DNA from: JBMOOG01 sp049324535
GTDB taxonomy: Bacteria; Pseudomonadota; Alphaproteobacteria; Rhodobacterales; Rhodobacteraceae
Reading direction: 5' to 3'
Assembly (NCBI GenBank): GCA_049324535.1
Contig: JBMOOG010000030.1
Location: 1 to 33,573 of the forward strand
Length of the DNA stretch: 33,573 nucleotides
The position numbers were made by a program, and so were the translations under genes. Position 1 is the first letter of the stretch; each line of letters opens with the position of its first letter. The notes under the pieces are model-generated. The model ran no database searches. It was not told where the DNA came from and worked only from the letters and a program-made list of their open reading frames with translations. Shown here in pieces: positions 1 through 7,991 of this stretch.

Positions 1-50
1 GGCTTCAACCGCTCCATCTGCGCGTCGGTCAGCCAGAAAAGGTTGCTCAT
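1..50 (-). CDS. IS5-family transposase, N-terminal fragment (cut by window edge)
   Basis: Reading the minus strand from 50 gives MSNLFWLTDAQMERLKP, the characteristic start of IS5-family (IS427-like) DDE transposases, which are usually followed by a conserved FFP motif just outside the window. A second ATG at 51-53 could also be used. A G-rich stretch just upstream may act as ribosome binding site. Only 16 codons are visible, so nothing can be said about whether the gene is intact. It is a different element from the one at the right edge of the window. Confidence 0.7.
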   Translation of the reverse strand, partial: MSNLFWLTDAQMERLK

Positions 51-126
51 CATCACCCCCGTCAGTCCGGGAGCTTGAATCACGCAGGCCCGGCGGCCTC
101 AAGCCAATTAATGGGTCCTGACCCTA
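1..126 (-). mobile_element. 5' end of an IS5-type insertion sequence (partial)
   Basis: The element runs off the left edge of the window. It holds the first codons of a transposase on the minus strand (1-50) followed by about 75 non-coding bases. The likely outer end is near 113-126, where GGGTC-CT-GACCC lies next to a TTAG-like tetranucleotide (TTAGGGTCAGG when read on the minus strand). The family assignment rests on the transposase N-terminus. The exact terminal repeat is inferred because the other end is not visible. Confidence 0.5.
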
Positions 127-259
127 AGGATCGATCGGGAACAATTCGGCCCGCAACGCGGCGATCGTCGCCCGATGCGCCCCGGAAGCGCCCCGGTTGC
201 CGCCCCCCTCCAAAGCCGCTAGAAGAGCGCCGGTTCCCGGCATGTCCAGCGAGGCTCAG

Positions 260-1915
260 ATGGCATCCTATCAGTACGTCTACCACATGGACGGCGTCTC
301 CAAGACCTATCCCGGCGGCAAGAAGGTGTTCGAGAACATCCGCCTGAACTTCCTGCCCGGCGTGAAGATCGGCGTCGTCGGCGTCAACGGGTCGGGCAAA
401 TCGACGTTGCTGCGGGTCATGGCCGGGATCGACAAGGACTTCACGGGCGAGGCCTGGGCCGCCAAGGGCGCGACCGTGGGCTACCTGCCGCAGGAGCCGC
501 AGCTCGACGACAACCTCAACGTGCGCGGCAACGTCATGGAGGGCGTGAAGGCCAAGCAGGCCAAGCTCGACCGCTACAACGAACTGGCGATGAACTACAG
601 CGACGAGACCGCCGATGAGATGGCGCGGCTTCAGGACGAGATCGACGCCGAGAACCTCTGGGACCTCGATTCCCAGGTCGATGTGGCGATGGAGGCGCTG
701 CGCTGCCCGCCGGACGACGCCGACGTAACCACGCTGTCGGGCGGCGAGCGGCGCCGCGTGGCGCTGTGCAAGCTTCTGCTCGAAGCGCCTGACATGCTGC
801 TCTTGGACGAACCGACGAACCATCTCGACGCCGAGACCATCGCCTGGCTCCAGAAGCACCTGATCGAGTACAAGGGCACGATCCTGATCGTCACCCACGA
901 CCGCTATTTCCTCGACGACATCACCGGCTGGATCCTCGAACTCGACCGCGGCCGTGGCATCCCCTACGAGGGCAACTATTCGAGCTGGCTCGAGCAGAAG
1001 GCCAGGCGGCTGGAGCAGGAAGCGCGCGAGGACAAGGCCCGCCAGAAGGTTCTGGAAAGGGAACTCGAATGGATCCGCGCCGGCGCCAAGGCGCGGCAGG
1101 CCAAGCAGAAGGCCCGGATCAACGCCTACGAGGAGATGGCCTCGAAATCCGAGCGCGACAAGATCACCTCGGCCCAGATCATCATCCCGAACGGTCCGCG
1201 TCTCGGGGGCAAGGTGATCGAGGTGGAGAACCTCGCCAAGCACCTCGGCGACAAGCAGCTGATCGAGAACCTGAGCTTCTCGCTGCCCCCGGGCGGCATC
1301 GTCGGCGTGATCGGCCCGAACGGCGCCGGCAAGACCACGCTCTTCCGCATGCTGACCGGGCAGGAAAAGCCCGACGCGGGCACGATCAGCTATGGCGACA
1401 CGGTCAAGCTCGCCTATGTGGACCAGTCGCGCGACGCGCTCGACCCGAACAAGACCGTCTGGGAGGAAATCTCGGGCGGATCCGAGATCATCGAGCTGGG
1501 CGACGCGCAGATGAACAGCCGCGCCTATTGCGGCGCCTTCAACTTCAAGGGCGGCGACCAGCAGAAGAAGGTGGGGCTGCTGTCCGGCGGCGAGCGCAAC
1601 CGCGTGCACATGGCCAAGCTCCTGCGCACGGGCGGCAACGTGCTGCTTCTGGACGAACCGACGAACGATCTCGACGTCGAGACGCTTCAGGCGCTCGAGG
1701 CCGCGCTCGACGACTTCGCCGGCTGCGCGGTCATCATCAGCCACGACCGCTTCTTCCTCGACCGGCTCTGCACCCACATCCTCGCCTTCGAGGGCGACGC
1801 CCATGTCGAATGGTTCGAGGGCAACTTCGAGGCCTACGAGGAAGACAAGATCCGCCGCCTCGGCCCGGACTCGGTGGAACCGAAGCGGGTGAAATACAAG
1901 AAGTTCACCCGGTAA
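260..1915 (+). CDS. ettA: Energy-dependent translational throttle protein EttA (ABC-F ATPase)
   Basis: ABC-F family protein that binds the ribosomal E site and gates the first elongation steps according to the ATP/ADP ratio (known for E. coli EttA). It is 551 aa, close to the roughly 555 aa typical of the family, and begins MASYQYVYHM as EttA does. It has two ABC domains: Walker A GVNGSGKST at residues 41-49 and GPNGAGKTT at 352-360. Each is followed by an LSGGER signature and a Walker B ending in LLLDEPTN. A charged Arg/Lys/Glu-rich linker lies between them, and there are no membrane segments, as expected for a soluble ABC-F protein. The start at 260 follows GCGAGG. An ATG at 242 would add six residues (MSSEAQ) and cannot be excluded. 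This looks like a core gene, and the IS end upstream lies in its leader. Confidence 0.96.
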   Translation: MASYQYVYHMDGVSKTYPGGKKVFENIRLNFLPGVKIGVVGVNGSGKSTLLRVMAGIDKDFTGEAWAAKGATVGYLPQEPQLDDNLNVRGNVMEGVKAKQAKLDRYNELAMNYSDETADEMARLQDEIDAENLWDLDSQVDVAMEALRCPPDDADVTTLSGGERRRVALCKLLLEAPDMLLLDEPTNHLDAETIAWLQKHLIEYKGTILIVTHDRYFLDDITGWILELDRGRGIPYEGNYSSWLEQKARRLEQEAREDKARQKVLERELEWIRAGAKARQAKQKARINAYEEMASKSERDKITSAQIIIPNGPRLGGKVIEVENLAKHLGDKQLIENLSFSLPPGGIVGVIGPNGAGKTTLFRMLTGQEKPDAGTISYGDTVKLAYVDQSRDALDPNKTVWEEISGGSEIIELGDAQMNSRAYCGAFNFKGGDQQKKVGLLSGGERNRVHMAKLLRTGGNVLLLDEPTNDLDVETLQALEAALDDFAGCAVIISHDRFFLDRLCTHILAFEGDAHVEWFEGNFEAYEEDKIRRLGPDSVEPKRVKYKKFTR

Positions 1916-1925
1916 GGGGGGATTG

Positions 1926-2912
1926 TCAGTCCGGTAGGCTTCGCTTCACGCTGACCATAGGTGTCGGTCCACCGAATGTTATTCGCGGGCGCGCCGCCTG
2001 GGCATATTTTACTATTAGTCTGCTGATTCCGCTCTCATTTGCGCTTGAGAAAATGGACTTCACGGCTCTGAGTACTCTTTGCTTGTTGTAGAGCTTGGCT
2101 CCTTGGGAATCTGCCTTCTGGACCCCGCCCGGATCGCCACTTCCCCAAAAAAGTTCAAGAACTCGGTTCGGACCGAGAGGAAAGGTCACATACATAGACT
2201 TATTTAGGAAGCCGCCGTCGCCATAGACGGAGTGGTATGTCCTTTGGTCATAGACTTTGACAACTGGGCTGTCAGACGTGACCATATGATTCCGACTCGT
2301 GTCGAATACCACCCAAGTCAAGTCCTGTAATATTTTGGCAATCCTTTCGTAACCCAGAACTACCGGAAGTCCAATTTCGCGCATGACATTCACTTGGACA
2401 GACCCATGCCGCAAGAGTTTCTCGCGGATCTCCTCTCTCTGAGGCGGACTCGTCTTTACCCCTGTCTTGCGATCAATTTCGTCGAACACCTCGTCGCTCT
2501 GCGGCCGAGAGCGCAAGATTCCCTCCTGATGCTTGTGGATCAACTGACCCAGCATGTCCGCCATTGCTTCAATCATCATGGGCGATCGCAGGTACTGCAT
2601 CGAAAGAAAATCGGCCACGGCTTTGCGATCACTTCCGATCAGCCTTCTTCCTCTAACCAATGGCTCTATGAGCGGTGCTGCCGTAGACTCAATCTTTGAG
2701 AGCAGTTCCTCTAATTCATCGAACCGAGATCCGTCCATCTGGATAGGGCTGTAGTAGTTCTTCTCCGCACCGACATAATTCGGATTTGCGAGACGCGCCT
2801 CACCCGTAATGATGTCGAATACCCAAATTTGACCTTCACTGTTCGCGAATCGCTTAAGGTGGAATCTTGGCACATAGTGTTGGAGCTTGGTTCGCGGCTG
2901 CGGGCCTGACAT
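1926..2912 (-). CDS. DUF4238 domain-containing protein
   Basis: Protein of 328 aa with the hallmarks of DUF4238: an N-terminal QHYVPRFHLKRF block, a KNYYS element near residue 55, and a TSDSPVV motif in the C-terminal half. The biochemical function of the family is unknown. There is no signal peptide or membrane segment. The start at 2912 (MSGPQPRTK) is chosen because the family begins just before QHYVPRF. A TTG at 2969 would add 19 residues unlike the family. The gene has visibly lower GC and more AT-rich codons than both neighbours and sits alone between two housekeeping-type genes, convergent with ettA (10 bp between stops). This suggests recent acquisition. Confidence 0.8.
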   Translation of the reverse strand: MSGPQPRTKLQHYVPRFHLKRFANSEGQIWVFDIITGEARLANPNYVGAEKNYYSPIQMDGSRFDELEELLSKIESTAAPLIEPLVRGRRLIGSDRKAVADFLSMQYLRSPMMIEAMADMLGQLIHKHQEGILRSRPQSDEVFDEIDRKTGVKTSPPQREEIREKLLRHGSVQVNVMREIGLPVVLGYERIAKILQDLTWVVFDTSRNHMVTSDSPVVKVYDQRTYHSVYGDGGFLNKSMYVTFPLGPNRVLELFWGSGDPGGVQKADSQGAKLYNKQRVLRAVKSIFSSANESGISRLIVKYAQAARPRITFGGPTPMVSVKRSLPD

Positions 2913-3056
2913 TAGAGCACCAAGGGTGTTGGTTTCGCGGATGATGCAAAAGGAAGCGCGGCCTCGCAATCAGGGAATTTGCAGCTGGTATTCCCCCCCG
3001 TTTCCCGCACCCCCGATCCGTGCTATCATCCCGCCTCGGGAAGGGAGGATCGAGCC

Positions 3057-3668
3057 ATGCATCGACGCGACCTTTTTGCGCTTACGGCCGGGGCGGTGGC
3101 GGCCGGTTTCGCGGCAGGACGGACGGGGCCGGCCCGCGCCGAGCCGGTCCTCGGCGACGACGGGCTGCACAAGCAGCCCTTCTTCCACGACAGCTTTCTC
3201 GAACTCGGCGCCGATCTCGAGGAGGCGGCGGCGCAGGGCAAGGGACTGATCGTGCTCTTCGAGCAGCGCGGCTGCCCCTATTGCCGCGAGCTGCACGCGG
3301 TCAACTTCGCACGGCCCGAGATCACCGGCCTGATCGCCGAGAAGTTCCTCGTGGTGCAGCTCGACCTCTGGGGCGCGCGGCCCGTGCTCGACCTTGACGG
3401 CGAGGAACGCGAAGAGCGCGACCTTGCGCAGAAATGGGCGGTGAACTTCACCCCGACGCAGGTGCTCTTTCCCGCCGAGGCCGCCGGCGCCACCGATGCG
3501 CGCACGGCCGAAGCCTTCCGGATGCCCGGCTATTTCAAGCCGTTCCACCACCTGTCCGGGCTGGAATACGTGGCCACCGGCGCCTATCGCGACCAGCCCT
3601 TCCAGCGCTTCCTGCAGGACAAGTTCGCGGCGCTCGCGGCCCAGGGCGTGGACCCGGACGTCTGGTAA
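3057..3668 (+). CDS. SoxW-like thioredoxin-fold protein, exported
   Basis: Protein of 203 aa that begins MHRRDLF followed by an Ala/Gly-rich hydrophobic stretch to about residue 28 (PARAEP), which looks like a Tat-type or lipid-free export signal. A thioredoxin fold follows, with redox motif CPYC at residues 73-76 in a GCPYCRELH context, typical of SoxW/thioredoxin_2 proteins. Family members reduce disulfides in the periplasm, in some species in support of the Sox thiosulfate-oxidation enzymes, but no sox genes are adjacent here. The start is supported by a strong GGGAGGA ribosome binding site at 3044-3050. The longer reading frame upstream (from 2979) lacks a good site and would bury the signal sequence. 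Confidence 0.85.
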   Translation: MHRRDLFALTAGAVAAGFAAGRTGPARAEPVLGDDGLHKQPFFHDSFLELGADLEEAAAQGKGLIVLFEQRGCPYCRELHAVNFARPEITGLIAEKFLVVQLDLWGARPVLDLDGEEREERDLAQKWAVNFTPTQVLFPAEAAGATDARTAEAFRMPGYFKPFHHLSGLEYVATGAYRDQPFQRFLQDKFAALAAQGVDPDVW

Positions 3669-3719
3669 AGGGCCCAGGGCCGCGCGCCGGTCGGCCGCCG
3701 GGGCACGGTCCGGGCACGG

Positions 3720-5075
3720 TCAGGGACCGGGCCGCCCCCCGGGTTCGGGCGGTCTTTCCCCGTGTCGGGTGCCGGGGCGGCCGGCCAGCCGGCCGACGAT
3801 CGGGACGAGACCGGCAATGGTCAGCGCGGCAAAGGCCGCACCGGCCAGAAACGTCCACTGCGCGCCGAACGCGTCCCAGAGGAACCCGGCAAGGACGCTC
3901 GACGCCAGAAGGGCCGCGCCGGTCACGAGGTTGAACATCCCGAAGGCCGTTCCGCGCAGTTCGGGCGGGGCGCTGTCGGCGATCAGCGTGGCGAGGATGC
4001 CCTGCGTCAGCCCCATGTGCAGGCCCCAGACGACCACGCCCGCAAGCAGCCCCCCGACGCCGGACGACAGGGCAAGGACCAGATCGGCGGCCACCAGCAG
4101 ACCGAGGCCGGCGATCAGGATCGCCACACGGTTCACCCGGTCGGAGAGGGCGCCCATCGGATAGGCCGTCGCCGCATAGGCGATGTTCAGAACGACCAGA
4201 ACGAGGGGCACGAACCTCGGCGCCATGCCCGCCTGCTCGGCCCGCAGGATCAGGAAGGCCTCGCTGAACCGCGCCAGCGTGAAGATCGCCGCCACCGCCA
4301 CCACCCACCAGTAGAGCGCGCCCAGACGCCCAAGCTCCGGCCGGAGGAGCGGGTTCCCGACCCGGCGCAGGCCGGCCGGGCGGGGCGGTTCGCGCACGAC
4401 CGAAAGGATCAGCGCCAGCGCCGCGAAGGCCGGTATCACGGCAACCCAGAAAACCGCGGCAAAGCGGTCGGCAAAGAGCCACATCAGCCCGATGGCCAGG
4501 AGCGGTCCGATGAAGGCCCCCGCCGTGTCCAGCGACTGTCGCAGGCCGAAGGCCGCCCCGCGCAGGTCCGGCGGCGCGAGGTCGGCCACCAGGGCATCGC
4601 GCGGCGCGCCCCGAATGCCCTTGCCGACCCGGTCGATGAACCGTGCGGCCACCAGCCAGCCGATGGACGGCGCCAGCGGAAAGACCGGCTTGGTCAGCGC
4701 GGCCAGCCCGTAGCCGAGCGCCGCCAGTTCCTTGCGCCGGCCGATCCGGTCGCTCAGCGCCCCGGAGAACACCTTGGTGACCGCCGCCGTCGCCTCGGCG
4801 ATGCCCTCGATGATGCCCACCGCAAGCGCGGTGGCCCCGAGCCCCACCACCAGATAGACGGGCAGGAGCGCGTGGATCATCTCGGACGACACATCCATGA
4901 GAAGGGACACGAATCCGAGCGCCCAGATGCCGGCGGGAAGGCGACGCCAGAGCGCCACGGTCGGGAGGCCGGGGTCGGGCGCGCTCACCGCCAGGACCGT
5001 CCGCGGCGCGGCGCGCATGGGCATGGGCACAGGAATTGGCACCGGGTCGGGCGGGTCGGTCGGCGGGTCGTCCAT
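3720..5075 (-). CDS. MFS transporter (12-helix, drug/metabolite efflux type)
   Basis: Major facilitator superfamily permease of 451 aa with about twelve hydrophobic segments in two halves. The A-motif region after helix 2 reads GALSDRIGRRKEL and is repeated in the second half as GALSDRVNRV. The sequence resembles the MFS_1 type with a conserved FLSLLMDVSSEMIHALLP-like opening helix. The substrate is not predictable. The start at 5075 (MDDPPTD) is preceded by GGACGGAGAG at proper spacing. An in-frame ATG at 5165 would add 30 Gly/Pro/Arg-rich residues. The gene is convergent with the thioredoxin gene (51 bp apart). The short GC-rich gap contains repeated CACGGTC words but no clear terminator. 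Confidence 0.85.
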   Translation of the reverse strand: MDDPPTDPPDPVPIPVPMPMRAAPRTVLAVSAPDPGLPTVALWRRLPAGIWALGFVSLLMDVSSEMIHALLPVYLVVGLGATALAVGIIEGIAEATAAVTKVFSGALSDRIGRRKELAALGYGLAALTKPVFPLAPSIGWLVAARFIDRVGKGIRGAPRDALVADLAPPDLRGAAFGLRQSLDTAGAFIGPLLAIGLMWLFADRFAAVFWVAVIPAFAALALILSVVREPPRPAGLRRVGNPLLRPELGRLGALYWWVVAVAAIFTLARFSEAFLILRAEQAGMAPRFVPLVLVVLNIAYAATAYPMGALSDRVNRVAILIAGLGLLVAADLVLALSSGVGGLLAGVVVWGLHMGLTQGILATLIADSAPPELRGTAFGMFNLVTGAALLASSVLAGFLWDAFGAQWTFLAGAAFAALTIAGLVPIVGRLAGRPGTRHGERPPEPGGRPGP

Positions 5076-5236
5076 GCAGCTCTCCGTCCTGCGGCCGGGG
5101 CCGCTGCCACCGGCCCTTCGGGGAAAGACGGCCGGGTCCCCTGCCCCGGCCGCCGCTTCCATCATGGCCTCGGCGGATGGGGTCGTCGAGTCGGGGCGGC
5201 CGCAGTCTCGGATGTGCCGGACATCGGCGCGCGCCC

Positions 5237-6739
5237 CTATCGGGTCCCGGCACGGGCGGTCAGGAGGTCCCGGACGCTGTTGCCCTTCCCGGTGTCGACC
5301 CGGACCTCGGCGCTGACACCCGAGGCCAGGATCGGCAGGTCGGGCATGTCCTCGAGCGCCAGCCGCACCGGCAGGCGCTGCGTGACCTTGACCCAGTTTC
5401 CCGTCGCGTTCTGCGCGGGCAGCAGCGAGAATTCCGCCCCGGTCCCGGCGCCGATCGCCCCGACCCGCGCCCGGAAGGTCCGGCCCGGCAGCGGATCGAA
5501 CACGATCTCGGCCTCCTGCCCTTCGCGGATGTTGGTGAGCTGGGTTTCCTTGAAATTGGCGTCCACCCAGACCTGGCCCGTCTCGACCAGCGCGAAAAGC
5601 GCGGTGCCGGAGGTCACGTACTGGCCCGGCCGGAAGGAGGCCGCCTGATAGACGATGCCATCGGCCGGCGCCGTCACCGTGGTGAGGCCGAGGTTGTACT
5701 TGGCCTCTTCCAGCGCGACCATCGCCGACCGCACCGCGGGGTGGCTGTCCACCGGGGCATCCGGTTCGCCGCCCAGCGCCGCAAGCGCCTTGTCCACGCC
5801 CTGCTGCGCCGCGATGTTCTCTTCCTCGGCCAGCCGTTCCAGGTGCCGGGCGTCATCCATCGCGCTGACCGCGGCCACGCCCTTGTCGGACAGCGTGCGC
5901 TGCCGCGCCAGTTCGCCGGACTGGTAGGCCAGCGTCTCGGCCGCCAGCTTGGCCCGCGTCTCGGCCTCGCGATAGGCCACCTTCATCTGCTCGACCTGAA
6001 GCCGGGCCGTGACAAGCCCGAAACCGGGCGCAAAGGACTGCGCGACGCGGGCGGGCAGCGTCACCAGCGCGCCCGAGGCGGCAACCGCAGCCAGCGCGGG
6101 CAGAAAGGCCGGCAGGCCGAGAACGACCCGGCGGCTGCGCCCCATGGCCTCGAGCTGGCCATCCACCACCCCGTGCAGGTCGCCGCCCGGCGCGATCACC
6201 ACGTGGTCGGCGGCGCAGTACTCGTCCAGGCTGACGTGCGGGGCGCGGGGCAGCGCGTCGGGACGCCCGGCGACCAGAAAGAATTCCTCGTAGAGCGGCG
6301 CACCCGAGACGGACTCGGGCCGGTCCCAGACGTAGCCCAGCACCAGATCGGCCCGGCCCTCGGTCAGGGCCTCCATCGCGGCGCCGCGCCCCAGCGGCAG
6401 GACCGACAGCGTCAGGCCGGGTGCCAGACGGCGCAGCCGCGCGGCAAGACGAGGGATCAGGACGGCCTGCTCGGCATCGAGGGCGGCGATGCGCACAAGG
6501 CCCGTCGCCGTCGCCGGATCGAAGGCCCGCGCCGCGCCGAGCGCCCCGCGCAGGGCATCGACGGCCGCGGCCACCGGAGCCTCGAGCGCCAGTGCGGTGG
6601 CGGTCGGCTCCATCCCGTGCGGGCGGCGCAGGAACAGCTCGTCCCCGAAGATGTCGCGCAGCCGGCGCAGCGACTGGCTGATGGCGGACTGGGTGAGGCC
6701 CAGTTCCGCCGCCACATCCAGCGCCTTGCGATGCCGCAA
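5237..6739 (-). CDS. LysR–HlyD chimeric reading frame (probable deletion product)
   Basis: One open frame joins two unrelated proteins. Residues 1-245 are a LysR-type regulator: HTH with LTQSAISQSLRRLRD near residue 15, then most of the substrate-binding domain ending at TLPARVAQSF...LVTA. From about residue 246 (near position 6003) it becomes the C-terminal two thirds of an HlyD/EmrA-type membrane-fusion protein: helical hairpin, a lipoyl-like half with TVTAPADGIVY, and a beta-barrel with WVDANFKETQL. Both are incomplete: the LysR end is missing, and so are the HlyD membrane anchor and first lipoyl half. The frame is open upstream to a stop at 6800-6802 and reads the expected LysR start (RPDLLRVFLGLL) without any ATG, GTG or TTG before TTG 6739. 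The likely origin is an in-frame deletion between adjacent genes. A functional product is doubtful. Confidence 0.8.
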   Translation of the reverse strand: MRHRKALDVAAELGLTQSAISQSLRRLRDIFGDELFLRRPHGMEPTATALALEAPVAAAVDALRGALGAARAFDPATATGLVRIAALDAEQAVLIPRLAARLRRLAPGLTLSVLPLGRGAAMEALTEGRADLVLGYVWDRPESVSGAPLYEEFFLVAGRPDALPRAPHVSLDEYCAADHVVIAPGGDLHGVVDGQLEAMGRSRRVVLGLPAFLPALAAVAASGALVTLPARVAQSFAPGFGLVTARLQVEQMKVAYREAETRAKLAAETLAYQSGELARQRTLSDKGVAAVSAMDDARHLERLAEEENIAAQQGVDKALAALGGEPDAPVDSHPAVRSAMVALEEAKYNLGLTTVTAPADGIVYQAASFRPGQYVTSGTALFALVETGQVWVDANFKETQLTNIREGQEAEIVFDPLPGRTFRARVGAIGAGTGAEFSLLPAQNATGNWVKVTQRLPVRLALEDMPDLPILASGVSAEVRVDTGKGNSVRDLLTARAGTR

Positions 6740-6803
6740 GAGCCCCAGAAAGACCCGAAGCAGGTCAGGTCGAGCCTGCGGAGTTCGGATGTGCTTAACT
6801 CAG

Positions 6804-6828
6804 AAATGATCCTTATTCGTTATCATTT
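6804..6828. promoter_or_regulatory. LysR-type operator (T-N11-A inverted repeat)
   Basis: Perfect inverted repeat AAATGAT-N11-ATCATTT in the 142-bp divergent region between the LysR fragment (6739, minus) and the F420-reductase-like gene (6882, plus). The inner T6810 and A6822 give the T-N11-A spacing that LysR regulators recognise. Its AT-rich composition stands out from the surroundings. Arms of 7 bp with no mismatch, and the position between a LysR gene and its divergent partner, support the call. Confidence 0.7.
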
Positions 6829-6881
6829 CCTTCCCCCGCGGCCTGTCTGCGATGCAGCGCAGCAGGCAAGGAAACAGGGCC

Positions 6882-7528
6882 ATGCCGATCGCGATCATCG
6901 CCACGGGCAATGTCGGCAGTGCCATCGCACGGAGTCTGAAGGGCAAGGGTCACGCTCTGGTTATGGGCGCGCGCGACCCGCGGGCGGCCGAGGTCGTGGC
7001 GCTCGCGTCCGAGACCGGAGCGACGGCGATGACGCCCGAGGCCGCGGCGGCGGCCGGGGATGTGGTCATCCTCGCGCTGCCCTGGGGGCGGCCGAAGGCG
7101 CGGTCCGGGCGCTCGGGCCGATGGCGGGCAAGACCGTCATCGACGGCATGAACCCGCTCGGCATGGTGGAGGGCGCGCTGGGGCTGACGGTCGGGCACAC
7201 GACCTCGGGCGGCGAGATCGTGCAGGGCTGGCTGCCGGACGCGCAGGTGGTCAAGACCCTGAACCAGATCGGCGCCGAGATCCTGGCCAAGACCGACCAT
7301 CTGCCGCAGCGCCCGGTCATGGTCATGGCCGGCAACGCGGACGGGGCCAAGGCACGGGTCGCGGCACTGCTGACCGACCTCGGGTTCGAGGCGCTGGACG
7401 CGGGCGACCTGACCAAGGCGCGGTTGCTGGAGCCCTTCGGCATGGTCTGGATCAATCAGGCGCTGTTCCGGGGCAAGGGCCGCCACTGGGCCTTCGCGGC
7501 GGTCGCCGCGGCGGAGGGCGGGCCATGA
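6882..7528 (+). pseudogene. NADPH-dependent F420 reductase-like oxidoreductase, frameshifted
   Basis: The N-terminal part (6882 to about 7083) starts MPIAIIATGNVGSAI, a Rossmann motif of the NADPH-dependent F420 reductase/NAD(P)-binding family. The usual first Gly of GxGxxG is Ala here. The rest of the protein (VDGMNPLG-like core, then to EGGP at 7528) continues in the next frame. Continuity is restored if the G run at 7084-7088 had six G instead of five, giving LPWGAAEGAVRAL. Corrected length would be 215 aa, normal for the family. As read, translation stops at 7151. It is either a real frameshift or an error in a homopolymer. A ribosome binding site AAGGAAAC precedes the start. The gene is divergent from the damaged LysR and overlaps the next gene by ATGA. 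Confidence 0.8.
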
Positions 7529-7902
7529 CCGGGCGCCTGCACGCGACCTGCCATTGCGGAAAGGTCCGGATGACCCTGCCGGCCGAGGCCGCCGGGGCGC
7601 TGGCCTGCCATTGCGGCGACTGCCGGACGCTGCACGGCAATTTCAACGCCTTCCTGGCCGTTGCCCGCGCCGATCTTGCGCCGGACGGCGACGAGGCGCT
7701 GGTCTGGTACCAGTCCTCGCCCGACAGCCGCCGGGCCTTCTGCGGCACCTGCGGGGCGGGGGTGGTCAAGGAACAGACCGCCGACGGGCGCCGGCTCATC
7801 TCGGCCGGGCTGATCGAGGGCGCCTCGGGCAAGCGCATCATCCGCAACCTCTGGGTACAGTCAAAGCCCGACTGGTACGATCTGCCGGACGTCGAAGCCT
7901 GA
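7525..7902 (+). CDS. GFA/CENP-V family zinc-binding protein
   Basis: Protein of 125 aa of the glutathione-dependent formaldehyde-activating (GFA) fold family. The zinc ligands are visible: ATCHCGKV at residues 7-14, ACHCGDCR near 30, and a CGTCGAG pair near 73. These small beta proteins bind Zn and often act on or with thiol adducts, but the substrate of most members is unknown. The start overlaps the stop of the preceding oxidoreductase (ATGA at 7525-7528), so both were probably co-transcribed, and GFA genes often accompany NAD(P)-binding enzymes. Intact as read. Confidence 0.88.
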   Translation: MTGRLHATCHCGKVRMTLPAEAAGALACHCGDCRTLHGNFNAFLAVARADLAPDGDEALVWYQSSPDSRRAFCGTCGAGVVKEQTADGRRLISAGLIEGASGKRIIRNLWVQSKPDWYDLPDVEA

Positions 7903-7972
7903 GCGATCCCGGCAGCCCCGGACCTGTCGTCCGGCGCGGTGTCATGAAACCGTCATTGGACGCGGCCCGACG

Positions 7973-7990
7973 ATTCCTCTATTCAGGAAT
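7973..7990. promoter_or_regulatory. ArsR operator at the ars operon start
   Basis: Perfect inverted repeat ATTCCT-N6-AGGAAT ending one base before the start codon of the ArsR-ArsC gene (7992). ATTC/GAAT-type repeats overlapping the promoter are typical for ArsR-SmtB family regulators. A possible weak promoter is TTGGAC at 7956-7961 with TATTCA about 18 bp downstream. That would put the transcription start at or next to the ATG, so the message could be nearly leaderless. Otherwise AGGA at 7985-7988 serves as ribosome binding site. Confidence 0.6.
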
Positions 7991-7991
7991 T

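Noticed and set aside
80..1804. Long open frame of 574 codons on the minus strand opposite ettA
   Set aside because: It is the complement of a clear EttA gene, is made of Val/Asp/His/Leu-biased sequence with no family motif, and arises from high GC in third positions.
3669..3719. Terminator between the convergent thioredoxin and MFS genes
   Set aside because: GC-rich words repeat (CACGGTC), but no stem followed by a T-run is visible.
5036..7528. 830-codon plus-strand frame across the LysR-HlyD region
   Set aside because: Most of it mirrors the minus-strand coding. Only its last part (from about 7089) is real, as the shifted half of the F420-reductase-like gene.
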